The notes: generated from the sequence alone by a model not told the origin. Counted from the stretch's first letter, positions 7,325 to 17,021 are shown. The stretch is 35,371 bases of DNA from Clostridia bacterium (GCA_017481235.1 JAFUPL010000036.1:1-35371); one strand, 5' to 3'. A program made the numbers and translations.

Positions 7325-9292
7325 TCACTTCTTCTTTTTCATCTTATCTTTTAATTTTGAAATTTCTTCACGATATTTAATTGCACTTTCAAAATCAAGT
7401 TGTGCAGAAGCACTAACCATAAGCGCTTTTAACTTTTCAATGTTATTTATAATTTGTTCCTTGGACATTTGCACATCGTCAAGTTCCATTGAAATCTTTA
7501 ATGTATCAACTACTTCCTTTTTGATTGTCATAGGCTTAACATTATGTTCTTTATTATATTTCATTTGAATTTCACGCCTACGATTAGTTTCATCAATAGC
7601 ACGGCGCATACTATCGGTAATTGTATCGCCATACATAATTACACGCCCCTCACTATTACGCGCACATCTACCAATAGTTTGAATTAATGATGTTGTACTA
7701 CGCAAGAAACCTTCCTTGTTTGCATCAAGTATTGCCACCAATTTAACTTCTGGCATATCCAACCCTTCACGAAGCAGATTAATACCAATAAGCACATCAA
7801 ACTCGCCCGCACGCAAAGCATTAATAATCTTAACGCGTTCAAGCGTATCAATATCGCTATGCAAGTATTTAACTTTAACTCCACTTTCACTAAAGTACGT
7901 TGTTAAATCTTCCGCCATTTTTTTAGTAAGAGTTGTAACCAATACTTTACCATCGCTTGCAATCACCTTTTGAATTTCGCTATACAAATCATCAATTTGA
8001 CCTTCGCTTGGTCGCACTTCGACCTCTGGGTCAAGCAAATACGTAGGACGTATTAATTGTTCTATCACTTGCCCATTTGCCTTGTCTATTTCATAATCAT
8101 TAGGAGTTGCCGAAACATATACGACTTGTCCAATACGATTATTAAACTCATTAAAATTCAATGGTCTATTATCAAATGCCGATGGCAACCTAAAACCATA
8201 ATCAACCAGCGCAGTTTTTCGCGCCCTATCACCATTAAACATTCCGCGAACTTGAGGTAAAGTTATATGACTTTCGTCTACAAACAACAAAAATCCATCT
8301 GGGAAATAATCAAGCAACGTATACGGCGGTTCGCCTGGATTACGTCCATCAAAATATCTACTATAATTTTCAATACCCGAGCAATATCCCATTTCTTGCA
8401 TCATTTCAAGGTCATAATTTGTTCGCTCTCTTATTCTTTGTGCCTCAATGTATTTTTCATCACCTAAAAAGAATTGTTCACGCTCAACCGCGTCTTGCCT
8501 AATTTGTGCTAACGCCGATTGCAAACGCTCACTACCTACCGCATAGTGAGATGCTGGGAAAATTGCCACGTGTTGCAAACGATTGTACGCCTTACCGTCA
8601 ATAGGATTAAATTCGCTAATACGCTCAATCTCATCACCAAAAAATTCAACTCTAATAGCCCGTTCACTACTACTAGCGGGGAAAATATCCAAAATATCAC
8701 CCCTTGCCCTAAATGTACTACGTTGAAAGTCTATATCATTACGAGTGTATTGAATGCTTATAAGTTTGCGTATAATCGCGTCACGGTCAACCGTATCACC
8801 TTCACGAAGTGACAAATGTAAATCATAATATTCCTTAGGAGCACCCAAACCATAAATACACGACACACTTGCTACAACTATTGTATCGCTTCGTTCTAAC
8901 AAACTTGATGTTGCGCTATGGCGAAGTTTGTCGATTTCATCATTAACACTCATATCCTTTTCGATATATGTGTCGCTTGACACTATATATGCTTCGGGTT
9001 GATAATAATCGTAATACGAAACAAAAAACTCTACGCGATTGTTAGGAAAAAATTCTCTAAACTCATTACAAAGTTGTGCCGCCAAAGTCTTATTATGCGC
9101 CAAAATCAATGTTGGACGATTTGCCTTTGCAATAACATTTGCCATTGTAAAAGTTTTACCACTACCAGTAACACCTTTTAGTACTTGCGCTTGCAACCCA
9201 TCTTGTATCCCTTCAACCAACTTTTCAATTGCTTGAGGTTGGTCTCCCGTCGGTTTAAACTTGGACACAAGTTCAAAATCACGATATTCCAT
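7325..9292 (-). CDS. uvrB: Excinuclease ABC subunit B (UvrB)
   Basis: UvrB is the helicase-like component that verifies damage and recruits UvrC in nucleotide excision repair. The 655-residue protein has Walker A at residues 40-47 (GVTGSGKT), the DNA-clamping beta-hairpin motif [10 protein letters not shown] at 93-102, a VDESH Walker B motif, helicase motifs including the IGRCAR segment, and a C-terminal UVR domain (about 615-650) that contacts UvrC. The start is fixed by AAGGAGGG upstream. I see no LexA-type SOS box (GAAC-N4-GTTC) in 9293-9400, so classical SOS control is not evident. A weak -10 (TAAAAT on the minus strand) lies upstream. Confidence 0.98.
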   Translation of the reverse strand: MEYRDFELVSKFKPTGDQPQAIEKLVEGIQDGLQAQVLKGVTGSGKTFTMANVIAKANRPTLILAHNKTLAAQLCNEFREFFPNNRVEFFVSYYDYYQPEAYIVSSDTYIEKDMSVNDEIDKLRHSATSSLLERSDTIVVASVSCIYGLGAPKEYYDLHLSLREGDTVDRDAIIRKLISIQYTRNDIDFQRSTFRARGDILDIFPASSSERAIRVEFFGDEIERISEFNPIDGKAYNRLQHVAIFPASHYAVGSERLQSALAQIRQDAVEREQFFLGDEKYIEAQRIRERTNYDLEMMQEMGYCSGIENYSRYFDGRNPGEPPYTLLDYFPDGFLLFVDESHITLPQVRGMFNGDRARKTALVDYGFRLPSAFDNRPLNFNEFNNRIGQVVYVSATPNDYEIDKANGQVIEQLIRPTYLLDPEVEVRPSEGQIDDLYSEIQKVIASDGKVLVTTLTKKMAEDLTTYFSESGVKVKYLHSDIDTLERVKIINALRAGEFDVLIGINLLREGLDMPEVKLVAILDANKEGFLRSTTSLIQTIGRCARNSEGRVIMYGDTITDSMRRAIDETNRRREIQMKYNKEHNVKPMTIKKEVVDTLKISMELDDVQMSKEQIINNIEKLKALMVSASAQLDFESAIKYREEISKLKDKMKKKK

Positions 9293-9377
9293 AGCACCCT
9301 CCTTTTTGCTTTATTTAATATTTTAACACATATTTACATAAATTAAAATACTTTTGTTAAAATTTGTTTAAAGATAT

Positions 9378-9405
9378 AAAAAAATCCTTATTAATAAGGA
9401 TTTTT
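9378..9405. terminator. Perfect bidirectional terminator hairpin
   Basis: AAAAATCCTTA (9380-9390) pairs without mismatch with TAAGGATTTTT (9395-9405) around a four-base loop. It overlaps the stop codon of the preceding minus-strand gene at 9404-9406, so that gene ends directly in its terminator and is insulated from uvrB. Confidence 0.85.
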
Positions 9406-9763
9406 AAAATATTAATATTTTTAATATCCAAGTAATCAAAAAACTTAGAATTGCAAGCACAACCGTACGACCAACGGCTACCATTACAGTACGCTTATCG
9501 TTGACAAGTTCACGGTGAAAACCTTGACCTTTAAGTTTAAGTGACACGCAATACACCATTTCGCCTTTTTTATCACTTTTAGCAACTTCAATATAGTTAT
9601 CATACACAAGATTTGTTACAATCTTTTCAACTTCTGGCGGATACATAATGTAGCGGTCGCTGGCAAAAGTAATAATCTCACGCGGATTAATCAAACAACT
9701 ATTTTTGCCAGTACATCTTTGATAAAGGTACTCCATTATATATCTTTCCTTTCTTGACAACAT
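9404..9763 (-). CDS. Small winged-helix-like protein with C-terminal membrane segment (paralog 2 of a tandem pair)
   Basis: I do not recognise a named family. The 119-residue product has a helical, winged-helix-like N-terminal region (about 1-85), then a hydrophobic tail at about 95-118 (LAILSFLITWILKILIF) that should anchor it in the membrane with the N-terminal domain in the cytoplasm. It resembles the gene directly upstream over most of its length: both begin ML-x-x-K, share a YI-V strand and a CxSL/CYSL motif near residue 75, and end in membrane segments. The two are eight bases apart and form an operon ended by the hairpin at 9378-9405. An internal ATG eight codons in also has an AAGGAAAG site, but alignment with the paralog supports the longer start. 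Confidence 0.7.
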   Translation of the reverse strand: MLSRKERYIMEYLYQRCTGKNSCLINPREIITFASDRYIMYPPEVEKIVTNLVYDNYIEVAKSDKKGEMVYCVSLKLKGQGFHRELVNDKRTVMVAVGRTVVLAILSFLITWILKILIF

Positions 9764-9771
9764 AACCTAAC

Positions 9772-10140
9772 CTACCCTAAAAAATAATAAAACAATAAAT
9801 TTGCCACAAAACTACCCACACCACTCATAACCAAACAAAGCATCAACCAACCATAAGGCAAATGTTGTTTTTTAGGTTTGACATTAGTATTATTTTGCTC
9901 CAAATAAATACGTGCCTTAGGAAGTAGCGAATAGCAAAAAGTTACATCTTCCTCAAATTTTAACACAATATATTCTTGTTTGCACAAATATTCAATAATT
10001 TGCTTAACAGTATCCACATCATATTGCGTTCGCGAATTGAGGGAACTTAGTATTTCATCTACAGTAATAACCTTGTAAGCAGAGTCTTCACCAAGTTTGC
10101 CAAGAACTTTTAATACTGTGGTAGTTTTTTTATCCAGCAT
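9772..10140 (-). CDS. Small winged-helix-like protein with C-terminal membrane segment (paralog 1 of a tandem pair)
   Basis: This 122-residue protein has an N-terminal helical region suggestive of a winged helix (about 1-80, including ITVDEILSSL and VKQIIEYLCKQEYIVL) and a C-terminal hydrophobic stretch at about 97-121 (LMLCLVMSGVGSFVANLLFYY). It is the first gene of a two-gene unit with its diverged copy at 9404-9763. AGGAG precedes the ATG, and a TTGCAA-17-TATAAT promoter lies unusually close. A soluble DNA- or protein-binding domain tethered to the membrane is the simplest reading, but function is unknown. Confidence 0.72.
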   Translation of the reverse strand: MLDKKTTTVLKVLGKLGEDSAYKVITVDEILSSLNSRTQYDVDTVKQIIEYLCKQEYIVLKFEEDVTFCYSLLPKARIYLEQNNTNVKPKKQHLPYGWLMLCLVMSGVGSFVANLLFYYFLG

Positions 10141-10151
10141 TTTACACTCCT

Positions 10152-10180
10152 ATTATATCATTAATATATATTTTTTGCAA
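10152..10180 (-). promoter_or_regulatory. Promoter for the tandem small-protein pair, very close to the start codon
   Basis: On the minus strand, TTGCAA (10175-10180) and TATAAT (10152-10157) are separated by exactly 17 bases. The -10 ends only 11 bases before the ATG at 10140, and the AGGAG site follows it directly, so a transcript from here would have almost no leader. The rest of the spacer to 10428 shows no clear gene or hairpin. Confidence 0.45.
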
Positions 10181-10428
10181 AAGAATAAAGAATATTTATT
10201 AATATTATTTTTAGTTTGTCGTATTTTGCTGAAATGTATAACCTTTTGTAACTATTTTTACATTTTACAATTTAAATACTATTTAATTTATTATTTAAAA
10301 TAAACTTAACAATACTTTATTTTAATTGTATTAAATTTAAATATTTAAATATTTTTAATTTAATATTAAAATACTTGATTATAGTATAACACTTGTTAAA
10401 TTTATTATTTTTAATAATTATTTTTATT

Positions 10429-12189
10429 TTAAATATTTATTTTATTAATTAAATTTTCAACAAACCTAAATGCTTTAATATATGGTTCATCACAAGTTAA
10501 ATCCACACCAATATCTTGCAATAATTCTACTGGAGGTTTACTACACCCACTCTTTAAAAAGTTGATATACTTTTTGTAGTACTCAACATCCTCCAATAAA
10601 TTTTGAACTATACACAACGCGCTAATAAATCCAGTAGCATATTTATATACATAAAATGCATTATAGAAATGGGGAATTCTACTCCATTCATATTTTAGGT
10701 CTTCTGGCAACATAACACTATCACCATAATACTTTTTATTTAGTTCATAATACTTATTATTATAGTCTTCATAAGTTAAAGGTTTACCCGCCTCTAACTT
10801 ATTATGAGCAAAATCCTCAAATTCACTAAACAACGTTTGACGATAAACAGTTGCACGCAAACTATCCAACAATTCAAATATTAATGATATTTTTTGATTT
10901 TCATTTGAAATGTTTTGAACATGTAAATTAAGCAATATCTCATTAACCGTACTTGCAACTTCCGCAACAAAAATTACATAATTCGATAAAGGAAGTGGTT
11001 GATTTCGATCTGAAAATTCAGTATGCATGGCATGTCCTATTTCATGAGCCAACGTGCTTACGCTATTATAATCTTCAACAAAGTTCATAAAAACAATGCT
11101 TGGACAACCATAAACACCACTACTATATGCACCTGTTTGCTTATTTTCATTTGGTAAATAATCAATAACTTTTTGATTAAATTTTTCATTTAGTATTTGT
11201 TGATATTCATTTCCAAGTATTTTAGTACACTGTTTAATCAACTTTTGTGCTTGCCCTATATCAAAATTACTCTTTGAACCCACATTCAACATCATATCAT
11301 AATATGCCATATCATTGATATTTAAATATTTTGATTTTAGTTTTAAGATATTTTGTAAAATATCTATTCTATTATTTATATTTCTAATCAACACATCATA
11401 CACTTTAATATCTACATCTTCATGAAACATGGACTTTTCCCTAGTAGATGCAAATTTAGTTAAATCATTATCAAATATATCGTACTGAATGTCATTTGTA
11501 TACAAACATGCTAATGTCCTGATTTTACCACCATATCCATTCATTATTGAACTAAACGCTTGTTTACGTAAATTTCTATCTTCATTTTGCAACCATTTAG
11601 AATAATCCGCTTCATAAACTTCGTGCTTATTTCCATTACTATCTATAATATCATCAAATTTAATCTCACCGCTAGTTAATGTATCAAAAACCTCGCCATC
11701 GTTTCCTAAACACAAACTCATTTTGCTTAGCAATTTACTATCTTGTTCACTTATTTTATGAGGTTTATTTCTTAAAATATTTGCAAAAAATAATTTGTAG
11801 TCCACCAAATCTTCATCTTTAAGCAATTCATTTAAATAATCGTTTGACAACTCATTCAATTGTGGTGAGATATATGAACCAGCCTCCCCGCATTGTTTTG
11901 CTATAAACTCTAATTGTTTACTAAAATTAATATATTTTGTATTACTCATGTCCGTATTTAGCGTATGACCAATATAGGCACTTGTTTTATAAAATTTGAT
12001 AGTGTATTTTTCATCAAATTTTAAATATTGCTTTAGTGTATTCTTATCACCAAACTTTCCATAAAAATCCTTATATCTTTCCGCATTGTCCTTTAAGTAT
12101 TGTAGATTTTGTTCAAGTTCTTGTTCATCTTTTACATAACTTGATAAGTCCCATTTATATTTATCTTCAATTTCACTACGTTTTTTCAT
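10429..12189 (-). CDS. pepF: Oligoendopeptidase F-type M3 metallopeptidase
   Basis: M3-family oligoendopeptidases are cytoplasmic zinc enzymes that cleave short peptides. The ATG at 12187-12189 is chosen over one 57 bases upstream because AAGGAAG precedes it by about six bases and the protein then begins like the family (KRSEIEDKYKWDL). The product is 586 residues, near the usual 600. The zinc motif HEIGH is at residues 382-386, with a downstream glutamate-containing segment (VAEVASTVNE) as in M3 enzymes. It is transcribed alone: a strong promoter lies upstream and a long A/T-only tail follows. Confidence 0.94.
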   Translation of the reverse strand: MKKRSEIEDKYKWDLSSYVKDEQELEQNLQYLKDNAERYKDFYGKFGDKNTLKQYLKFDEKYTIKFYKTSAYIGHTLNTDMSNTKYINFSKQLEFIAKQCGEAGSYISPQLNELSNDYLNELLKDEDLVDYKLFFANILRNKPHKISEQDSKLLSKMSLCLGNDGEVFDTLTSGEIKFDDIIDSNGNKHEVYEADYSKWLQNEDRNLRKQAFSSIMNGYGGKIRTLACLYTNDIQYDIFDNDLTKFASTREKSMFHEDVDIKVYDVLIRNINNRIDILQNILKLKSKYLNINDMAYYDMMLNVGSKSNFDIGQAQKLIKQCTKILGNEYQQILNEKFNQKVIDYLPNENKQTGAYSSGVYGCPSIVFMNFVEDYNSVSTLAHEIGHAMHTEFSDRNQPLPLSNYVIFVAEVASTVNEILLNLHVQNISNENQKISLIFELLDSLRATVYRQTLFSEFEDFAHNKLEAGKPLTYEDYNNKYYELNKKYYGDSVMLPEDLKYEWSRIPHFYNAFYVYKYATGFISALCIVQNLLEDVEYYKKYINFLKSGCSKPPVELLQDIGVDLTCDEPYIKAFRFVENLINKINI

Positions 12190-12217
12190 AATACTTCCTT
12201 TATTATTAATATAATTA

Positions 12218-12246
12218 ATTATATATTTAATTAACAAATTAGTCAA
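12218..12246 (-). promoter_or_regulatory. Sigma-A promoter for pepF
   Basis: Minus-strand TTGACT (12241-12246), 17 bases, then TATAAT (12218-12223), ending 28 bases before the preferred start codon. The promoter lies within the longer open frame, which further argues against the upstream start. Confidence 0.7.
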
Positions 12247-12340
12247 ATGTATTAAATTGCTTTTTAAGTCGATTTTTGAAAGTTTTATTAATTGTTACAA
12301 CAACTACTTATATAAAGTTTTACAAACTATTTTATCAAAT

Positions 12341-12364
12341 AAAAAACAACTAAATTAATAGTTG
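12341..12364 (-). terminator. Terminator after the sugar transferase gene
   Basis: Read on the minus strand, CAACTA, a six-base loop and TAGTTG form a perfect stem followed by six T. It lies 38 bases after the stop codon. Confidence 0.75.
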
Positions 12365-12402
12365 CTTATTTATTTTAATTAGTTTTTGAATAGTTTAATT
12401 TA

Positions 12403-13164
12403 TTAATTAACCTTGCTTTTCTTTTTGCCAATCTTTTTGGTTTTTTCAATCAAGTTTTTAGCAAGTTCTTGCTTAGTATTATATTCTTCCTTAGTAACCA
12501 CACCACTTTCAAGCAAATAATCACCATAATAATATGCTTGTTTAGTTTTATCTTGCTCAACAATATCCGCCTTTTTAAATACTTTTAATACCGTCTTAAA
12601 CAAAATCTTAATATCTAACCACAAACTACAATGTTCAACATAATATTTATCATATTCAAATATTTCTTCCCAAGTGATATTATTACGGCCATTTACTTGA
12701 GCAAGACCAGTAAGTCCTGGGCGAACTAAACTGCGGATATTTTGTTCGTCATTGTAGAACACCATATCCTTAACAAGTTTAGGACGAGGTCCAACAATAC
12801 TCATATCACCCTTAAATATATTCCATAGTTGAGGAAGTTCGTCCAAAGATGTTTTGCGCAACATATTGCCAAACTTAGTCATACGGTCACGGTCGGGCAA
12901 CAATTCGCCATTAGCGTCCTTAGTATTAAGCATTGAACGATATTTATACAACTTAAATATCTTATTTTTCTTACCTGGGCGATAGTTTTTAAATATAATA
13001 CCCTTACCCATCTTAATTCTACACACAATTGAAGTAATTAAGAATACTGGACTCAATATAATTAATGCAAGTCCTGATAACAATATATCAAAAAATCTTT
13101 TAAAAAATAATGTATACAAACTTTTACGCGCTATACTTTTTTTCTTACTTTCTTTATTTTCCAT
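12403..13164 (-). CDS. Monotopic phosphoglycosyl transferase (bacterial sugar transferase) with SHOCT-like tail
   Basis: The family transfers a sugar-1-phosphate from a UDP-sugar to undecaprenyl phosphate, the first membrane step in making surface polysaccharide or protein glycans. The 253-residue protein has a single hydrophobic re-entrant segment (about 26-47, with the LSP motif), the KYRSM segment, the catalytic Asp-Glu dyad D108-E109 in LDELPQLWN, GPRP at 125-128 and RPGLTGLAQVNGR at 148-160. It lacks the extra N-terminal membrane helices of WcaJ-type enzymes, so it is the small PglC-like form. Residues about 214-240 resemble a SHOCT motif, an unusual addition. GGGGAG precedes the start. 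No other glycosylation genes adjoin it, so its sugar and acceptor are unknown. Confidence 0.92.
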   Translation of the reverse strand: MENKESKKKSIARKSLYTLFFKRFFDILLSGLALIILSPVFLITSIVCRIKMGKGIIFKNYRPGKKNKIFKLYKYRSMLNTKDANGELLPDRDRMTKFGNMLRKTSLDELPQLWNIFKGDMSIVGPRPKLVKDMVFYNDEQNIRSLVRPGLTGLAQVNGRNNITWEEIFEYDKYYVEHCSLWLDIKILFKTVLKVFKKADIVEQDKTKQAYYYGDYLLESGVVTKEEYNTKQELAKNLIEKTKKIGKKKSKVN

Positions 13165-13197
13165 AACAACTCCCCTTTTAAATTTATCTACCCTTAT

Positions 13198-13226
13198 ATA
13201 CTATCATACAAATCGACACAAATCAA
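13198..13226 (-). promoter_or_regulatory. Promoter for the sugar transferase gene
   Basis: Minus-strand TTGATT (13221-13226), 17 bases, TAGTAT (13198-13203), a moderate match ending 33 bases before the start codon. Confidence 0.45.
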
Positions 13227-13333
13227 GTAAAAAACAAAAAATATAACACATAAATATATAAATAATCAATTAAAATTATAATTTTGTAAATTGATTGGTA
13301 AATTAATTAAATACTTTTCCATAATATTTCCAT

Positions 13334-13368
13334 AAAAAAACTTCCATGAATTATCATAGAAGTTTTTT
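13334..13368. terminator. Bidirectional terminator after the Ig-like surface protein gene
   Basis: An A-run with CTTC-c-ATGA pairs with TCAT-a-GAAG and a T-run around a four-base loop, with one internal mismatch. It lies 12 bases after the gene's stop codon. Confidence 0.85.
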
Positions 13369-13380
13369 AATTATTTAAAA

Positions 13381-16300
13381 TTAATCCTTGTTAATTCTAA
13401 CAGATGTTCTCTTAGATTTATTTCTCTTTCCAGCGAAAGCGAAGAATAAGATTACGCCACCAAGAAGTACTACAGAAACAACTATTAAAACAATTCCAAC
13501 CACATTATCTTTAATACTCTTAGGTTCAGTTTTATTTGAAACCTTAAATTCAATTGTTTCAGTTGCAGCATTTCCATTATCGTCTTTTACAGTTAAGGTT
13601 AATTTGTAATCACCCACACCCTTAATGGTCCATTTGTTAGTTCCATTGCTAGATACTGAATCACCAGTTAAACTAAATGACCATGTATCAGGAGTGAAGT
13701 AATCATACGCACCTTCAGCATCTGTATCTTTTAAGTCCACATCAATGTCATAATTAAACAATTCTTTATTGTCAGCGTCTTTACCAATTACTGTTAAAGT
13801 ATATTTACCAGTAATCTTATCATCATTTTCATCTTCTTGTTGAGTAAATGTAACGCTAACGTTGATATCTTTACCATTATATGTTACTGTAGAATCTTGT
13901 AATTTGTTGCTTGTTAATGCGATTGTTGGGTCATAGTGGTCACCACAAGTAACTGTAAATGACTTACTTTCAGAATTATAAGCAGTAGTAGCAGTATAAG
14001 TTACAGTATACACACCGTCCTTATCAGCAACGAAATAGTAGTGGTCGTTGTGATCATATTCAGGAATAATATCTACCTCTTTGTCGTCTTCACCAACAAA
14101 TACTACTTTTACATTTGTAGATATATAAGTTTCATTTTCAATTGCTGAAATTACAGGCAATTCAATTTTTTCGTTGATATCTGCTGTACGATTAACCAAA
14201 ATTTGATCTATATTATCTTCCCATTCCATATCAGGTTCAGTAACTGTGATAGTAACTGTAACGCTTGGAGTATCTTCATATTTAACACCATTCATAGTAT
14301 AAGTCGCATTAATTGTAGCAACATATGTGCCCGCCTTGTTAAACTTATAACTATTTGGAGTTGAACCTAAACCGCTTGGTTTATTTTCTCCCCAAGTAAC
14401 AGTAATTTCTTGATTGGTATATTCACCATTACCAGCAAGGTTAATATTTAATTTAACTTCATCACCAACATTTTTAGTTAAATTTGAACCATTTTCAACT
14501 TCGATATATGCCTTTTCAGTTTTAGCAACATCAAATGTTGAAATGTAAGTCGCCTTATTGCCCGCATCATCAGTAGCAGTGTACACAATATAATAAGTTC
14601 CAGCATAAGTTGTTGTAAGTTTAGCAGTTTGAATACCACATTCACCAGTTGTCTTTTGAATAAACTCATCAATTGTAATGCCAACAGTTTGGTCAGGAGT
14701 ATCAACATAACATTTAATATCAACTTGCAAACTCTTATCAATTTCATCAGTGAAAGTTACACTTGGAAGTGTCACTTCATAATTTTGATTAAATGCGCTC
14801 ATTCCCTTTAATTGGTCAGTATAAGACTTTCCAGTTTCAAATGAAACATTAGAAATGATTGGAGCAACAAGTTCGTTAGTATTATTAATAGCAACTTCTT
14901 GTGCCTTAATTACAAATTGTTTTTGGTCATTGATAGCAACCGCAAAGATTGTAACTTTTGGTTGACTAGTATAACCAGTTAATTTGATAGTTGTTTTTCC
15001 GTCGATAGAATCCAACTTATTAATATCTAAGTCTGGTTCTTGAGTAGCAATATATGTTTGGAAGTCTTCAAATATATAACCATATTTTTCAATGTACTTT
15101 CCAGTAGTATCTGCTGTTGATAATTTTTGAATATAAGAATTTAATAAACCTTCAATTTTGGTTTTTGCACCATAATAATAGAATGTTTTAACATCAATAC
15201 GTTCATCTGCTACCAAACTACTATCAGTAGGTTCTTCCTTAGCAGTTGCAGTAGTGAAAGTTAATTCAGCATTAGGGTCAATCTCATCATTAATTGTTGC
15301 AAATTTAATAATTAAGTTTTTGTCAACATTGTTAGTTAAAACGTCTTCACCAGCAACCTTAATTATATATTCTGTTGCTTTTGCTTCAGTGTTGCTAGAT
15401 TTTGAATCCTTAGCAGTATAAACTAACTTAAATGTTGTTCCTGCATATTTTTCTTTGATATAAGCAGTTTTTTGAGCAACTGTATCACCAACTGCTGGGA
15501 ACTCAAAGTAAATTTCATCATTATATGTCAAACCTTTTGCTTGATTTTCACCATACGCAGCATTTCCGTGAGTAGCATCATTGCTATCAAGATCAAAGTA
15601 AATGCTTGAATCAGCGGTTGAAACTAACTTACGACTAAATTCAAGTTTGTCATAACTATCAACATAGTCTTCAGCATAAATTGCTGGCAACCAAAAACCA
15701 CCAAAACCAACTTCGTTAGGGATATTAGCAGTAACGTTTGTGTTAAGTTCGCTTATTGTAACTTCGCCAGTTTGAGCATCAGTTGTAACCTTGTAACTAT
15801 CAGCATAAGTAACCTTGTAAGGTTTTTTATCACTTAATGTAATTGAAGTCGCTTTACTTGTTGCAGTGTTACCATATGCATCAGTAACTTCATAGTAAAT
15901 TGTATAAGTTCCCGCTTCGGTAAACTTATAAGTATATTGATTTGCATTAAGTCTTGCATACTCTGTTCCATTTTGCTTAATTACAATAACGTTGTTAACT
16001 TCTACACTTGATTTATTGTGAGTTTTGTCAGTAACATTTGCAGTAGGGAAAGTTGTAACAGCACCAACTTGATAGTTAGTAATAGCATTATGAGTAACCT
16101 CAAGTTCTGCTTTAGTGTTGTAATCCTTTTCAACCTTTACAGTAAACACTTTGTCAGGGAAAGCAGTAACTTTTGATACATATTTAATAGTATAAGTATC
16201 ACTATCTGTACCTTCAAGTGTTGGAGTAAATAAAACTTTTCCGTCATCAGTTACATCAATAACATCATTGGTTACATCTTTTCCGCCATTTGTAACAATA

Positions 16301-16989
16301 ATCTTTTTAGCGGCAACGTCAGCAGCAGTATATTCTTCAGTTTCATCTTCATCTAAGTTATTTAAAATCTTAGGTAAAGGTAAAGTGTAAGTGCTATTTG
16401 CATTAGTTATGCTTGGAATAATATTTTTGGCTGTGTCTTCAGCATTAAATTCCCAACTATAAGCAACACTCTTAACTTGAACTTGTTTTGCATCTGAATA
16501 ATAAGTTTTGTTGCCTTCTGTAACCTTGTATTGAACTGTGTAAGTTCCCTTGCCAGGTTTAGCAACCTTAATAAATGCTACAACAGTATCAGAAACTCCA
16601 TTTGCGGTAATATCTTGCTTATCCTTGTTTAGTAATGTAAAGTACTTAACAGGAACGTCTACGTCTTGCTCCTTAACTGTAACTTCATTACCATTTTTGT
16701 CAAGAGTCTTTTTTGTTTCGCAGTCATAAGTATATTGCGTTCCGCTTCTATCGGTTACTACAATAAATTTTTTAGCAGTAGCCGAACTAACAGTAGGCAC
16801 TGGAATAATTAAATCCTCTCCCGCTTCAACGGTGCTTTCAATCTTAGAATTTGAAATTGAAATTGATTTGTCGGTATCCGTTGCAGAACCGTCCGCACTA
16901 ACAAAATCGATTGCAGGGTTAAATATTGACATGCAAGCAATCAATGCAAATGCGAAGATAAAATAAATAAATTTAGATAATTTTTTCAT
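13381..16989 (-). CDS. Large multi-domain Ig-like surface protein with N-terminal signal and C-terminal membrane anchor
   Basis: This is a 1202-residue exported protein. The N-terminus is a signal peptide: two lysines, a hydrophobic core (about 7-22), and a VSA cleavage site at 30-32. A lipobox-like LIAC at 16-19 makes a lipoprotein alternative possible. The body is a string of at least six Ig/cadherin-like beta domains, recognisable by repeats such as GTYTIYYEVTDAYGN (about residue 360) and GTYYIVYTATDDAGN (about residue 795), and a last one ending near 1155. The C-terminus has a membrane helix (about 1163-1186) and a 16-residue basic tail; there is no LPxTG sortase motif. AGGAGA precedes the ATG and a near-consensus promoter precedes that. 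Likely an adhesin or cell-surface scaffold; ligand unknown. Confidence 0.85.
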   Translation of the reverse strand: MKKLSKFIYFIFAFALIACMSIFNPAIDFVSADGSATDTDKSISISNSKIESTVEAGEDLIIPVPTVSSATAKKFIVVTDRSGTQYTYDCETKKTLDKNGNEVTVKEQDVDVPVKYFTLLNKDKQDITANGVSDTVVAFIKVAKPGKGTYTVQYKVTEGNKTYYSDAKQVQVKSVAYSWEFNAEDTAKNIIPSITNANSTYTLPLPKILNNLDEDETEEYTAADVAAKKIIVTNGGKDVTNDVIDVTDDGKVLFTPTLEGTDSDTYTIKYVSKVTAFPDKVFTVKVEKDYNTKAELEVTHNAITNYQVGAVTTFPTANVTDKTHNKSSVEVNNVIVIKQNGTEYARLNANQYTYKFTEAGTYTIYYEVTDAYGNTATSKATSITLSDKKPYKVTYADSYKVTTDAQTGEVTISELNTNVTANIPNEVGFGGFWLPAIYAEDYVDSYDKLEFSRKLVSTADSSIYFDLDSNDATHGNAAYGENQAKGLTYNDEIYFEFPAVGDTVAQKTAYIKEKYAGTTFKLVYTAKDSKSSNTEAKATEYIIKVAGEDVLTNNVDKNLIIKFATINDEIDPNAELTFTTATAKEEPTDSSLVADERIDVKTFYYYGAKTKIEGLLNSYIQKLSTADTTGKYIEKYGYIFEDFQTYIATQEPDLDINKLDSIDGKTTIKLTGYTSQPKVTIFAVAINDQKQFVIKAQEVAINNTNELVAPIISNVSFETGKSYTDQLKGMSAFNQNYEVTLPSVTFTDEIDKSLQVDIKCYVDTPDQTVGITIDEFIQKTTGECGIQTAKLTTTYAGTYYIVYTATDDAGNKATYISTFDVAKTEKAYIEVENGSNLTKNVGDEVKLNINLAGNGEYTNQEITVTWGENKPSGLGSTPNSYKFNKAGTYVATINATYTMNGVKYEDTPSVTVTITVTEPDMEWEDNIDQILVNRTADINEKIELPVISAIENETYISTNVKVVFVGEDDKEVDIIPEYDHNDHYYFVADKDGVYTVTYTATTAYNSESKSFTVTCGDHYDPTIALTSNKLQDSTVTYNGKDINVSVTFTQQEDENDDKITGKYTLTVIGKDADNKELFNYDIDVDLKDTDAEGAYDYFTPDTWSFSLTGDSVSSNGTNKWTIKGVGDYKLTLTVKDDNGNAATETIEFKVSNKTEPKSIKDNVVGIVLIVVSVVLLGGVILFFAFAGKRNKSKRTSVRINKD

Positions 16990-17021
16990 TGATGGTCTCC
17001 TATTTTTTGTTTAACAATGCT

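Noticed and set aside
9293..9400. LexA/SOS box upstream of uvrB
   Set aside because: I looked for GAAC-N4-GTTC and close variants and found none.
12190..12246. 19-codon N-terminal extension of the oligoendopeptidase
   Set aside because: It runs through the -10 and -35 of the promoter and has no homology to the family; AAGGAAG supports 12189.
13381..16989. Sortase-anchored protein
   Set aside because: The C-terminus has a membrane helix and basic tail, but no LPxTG-like motif precedes the helix.
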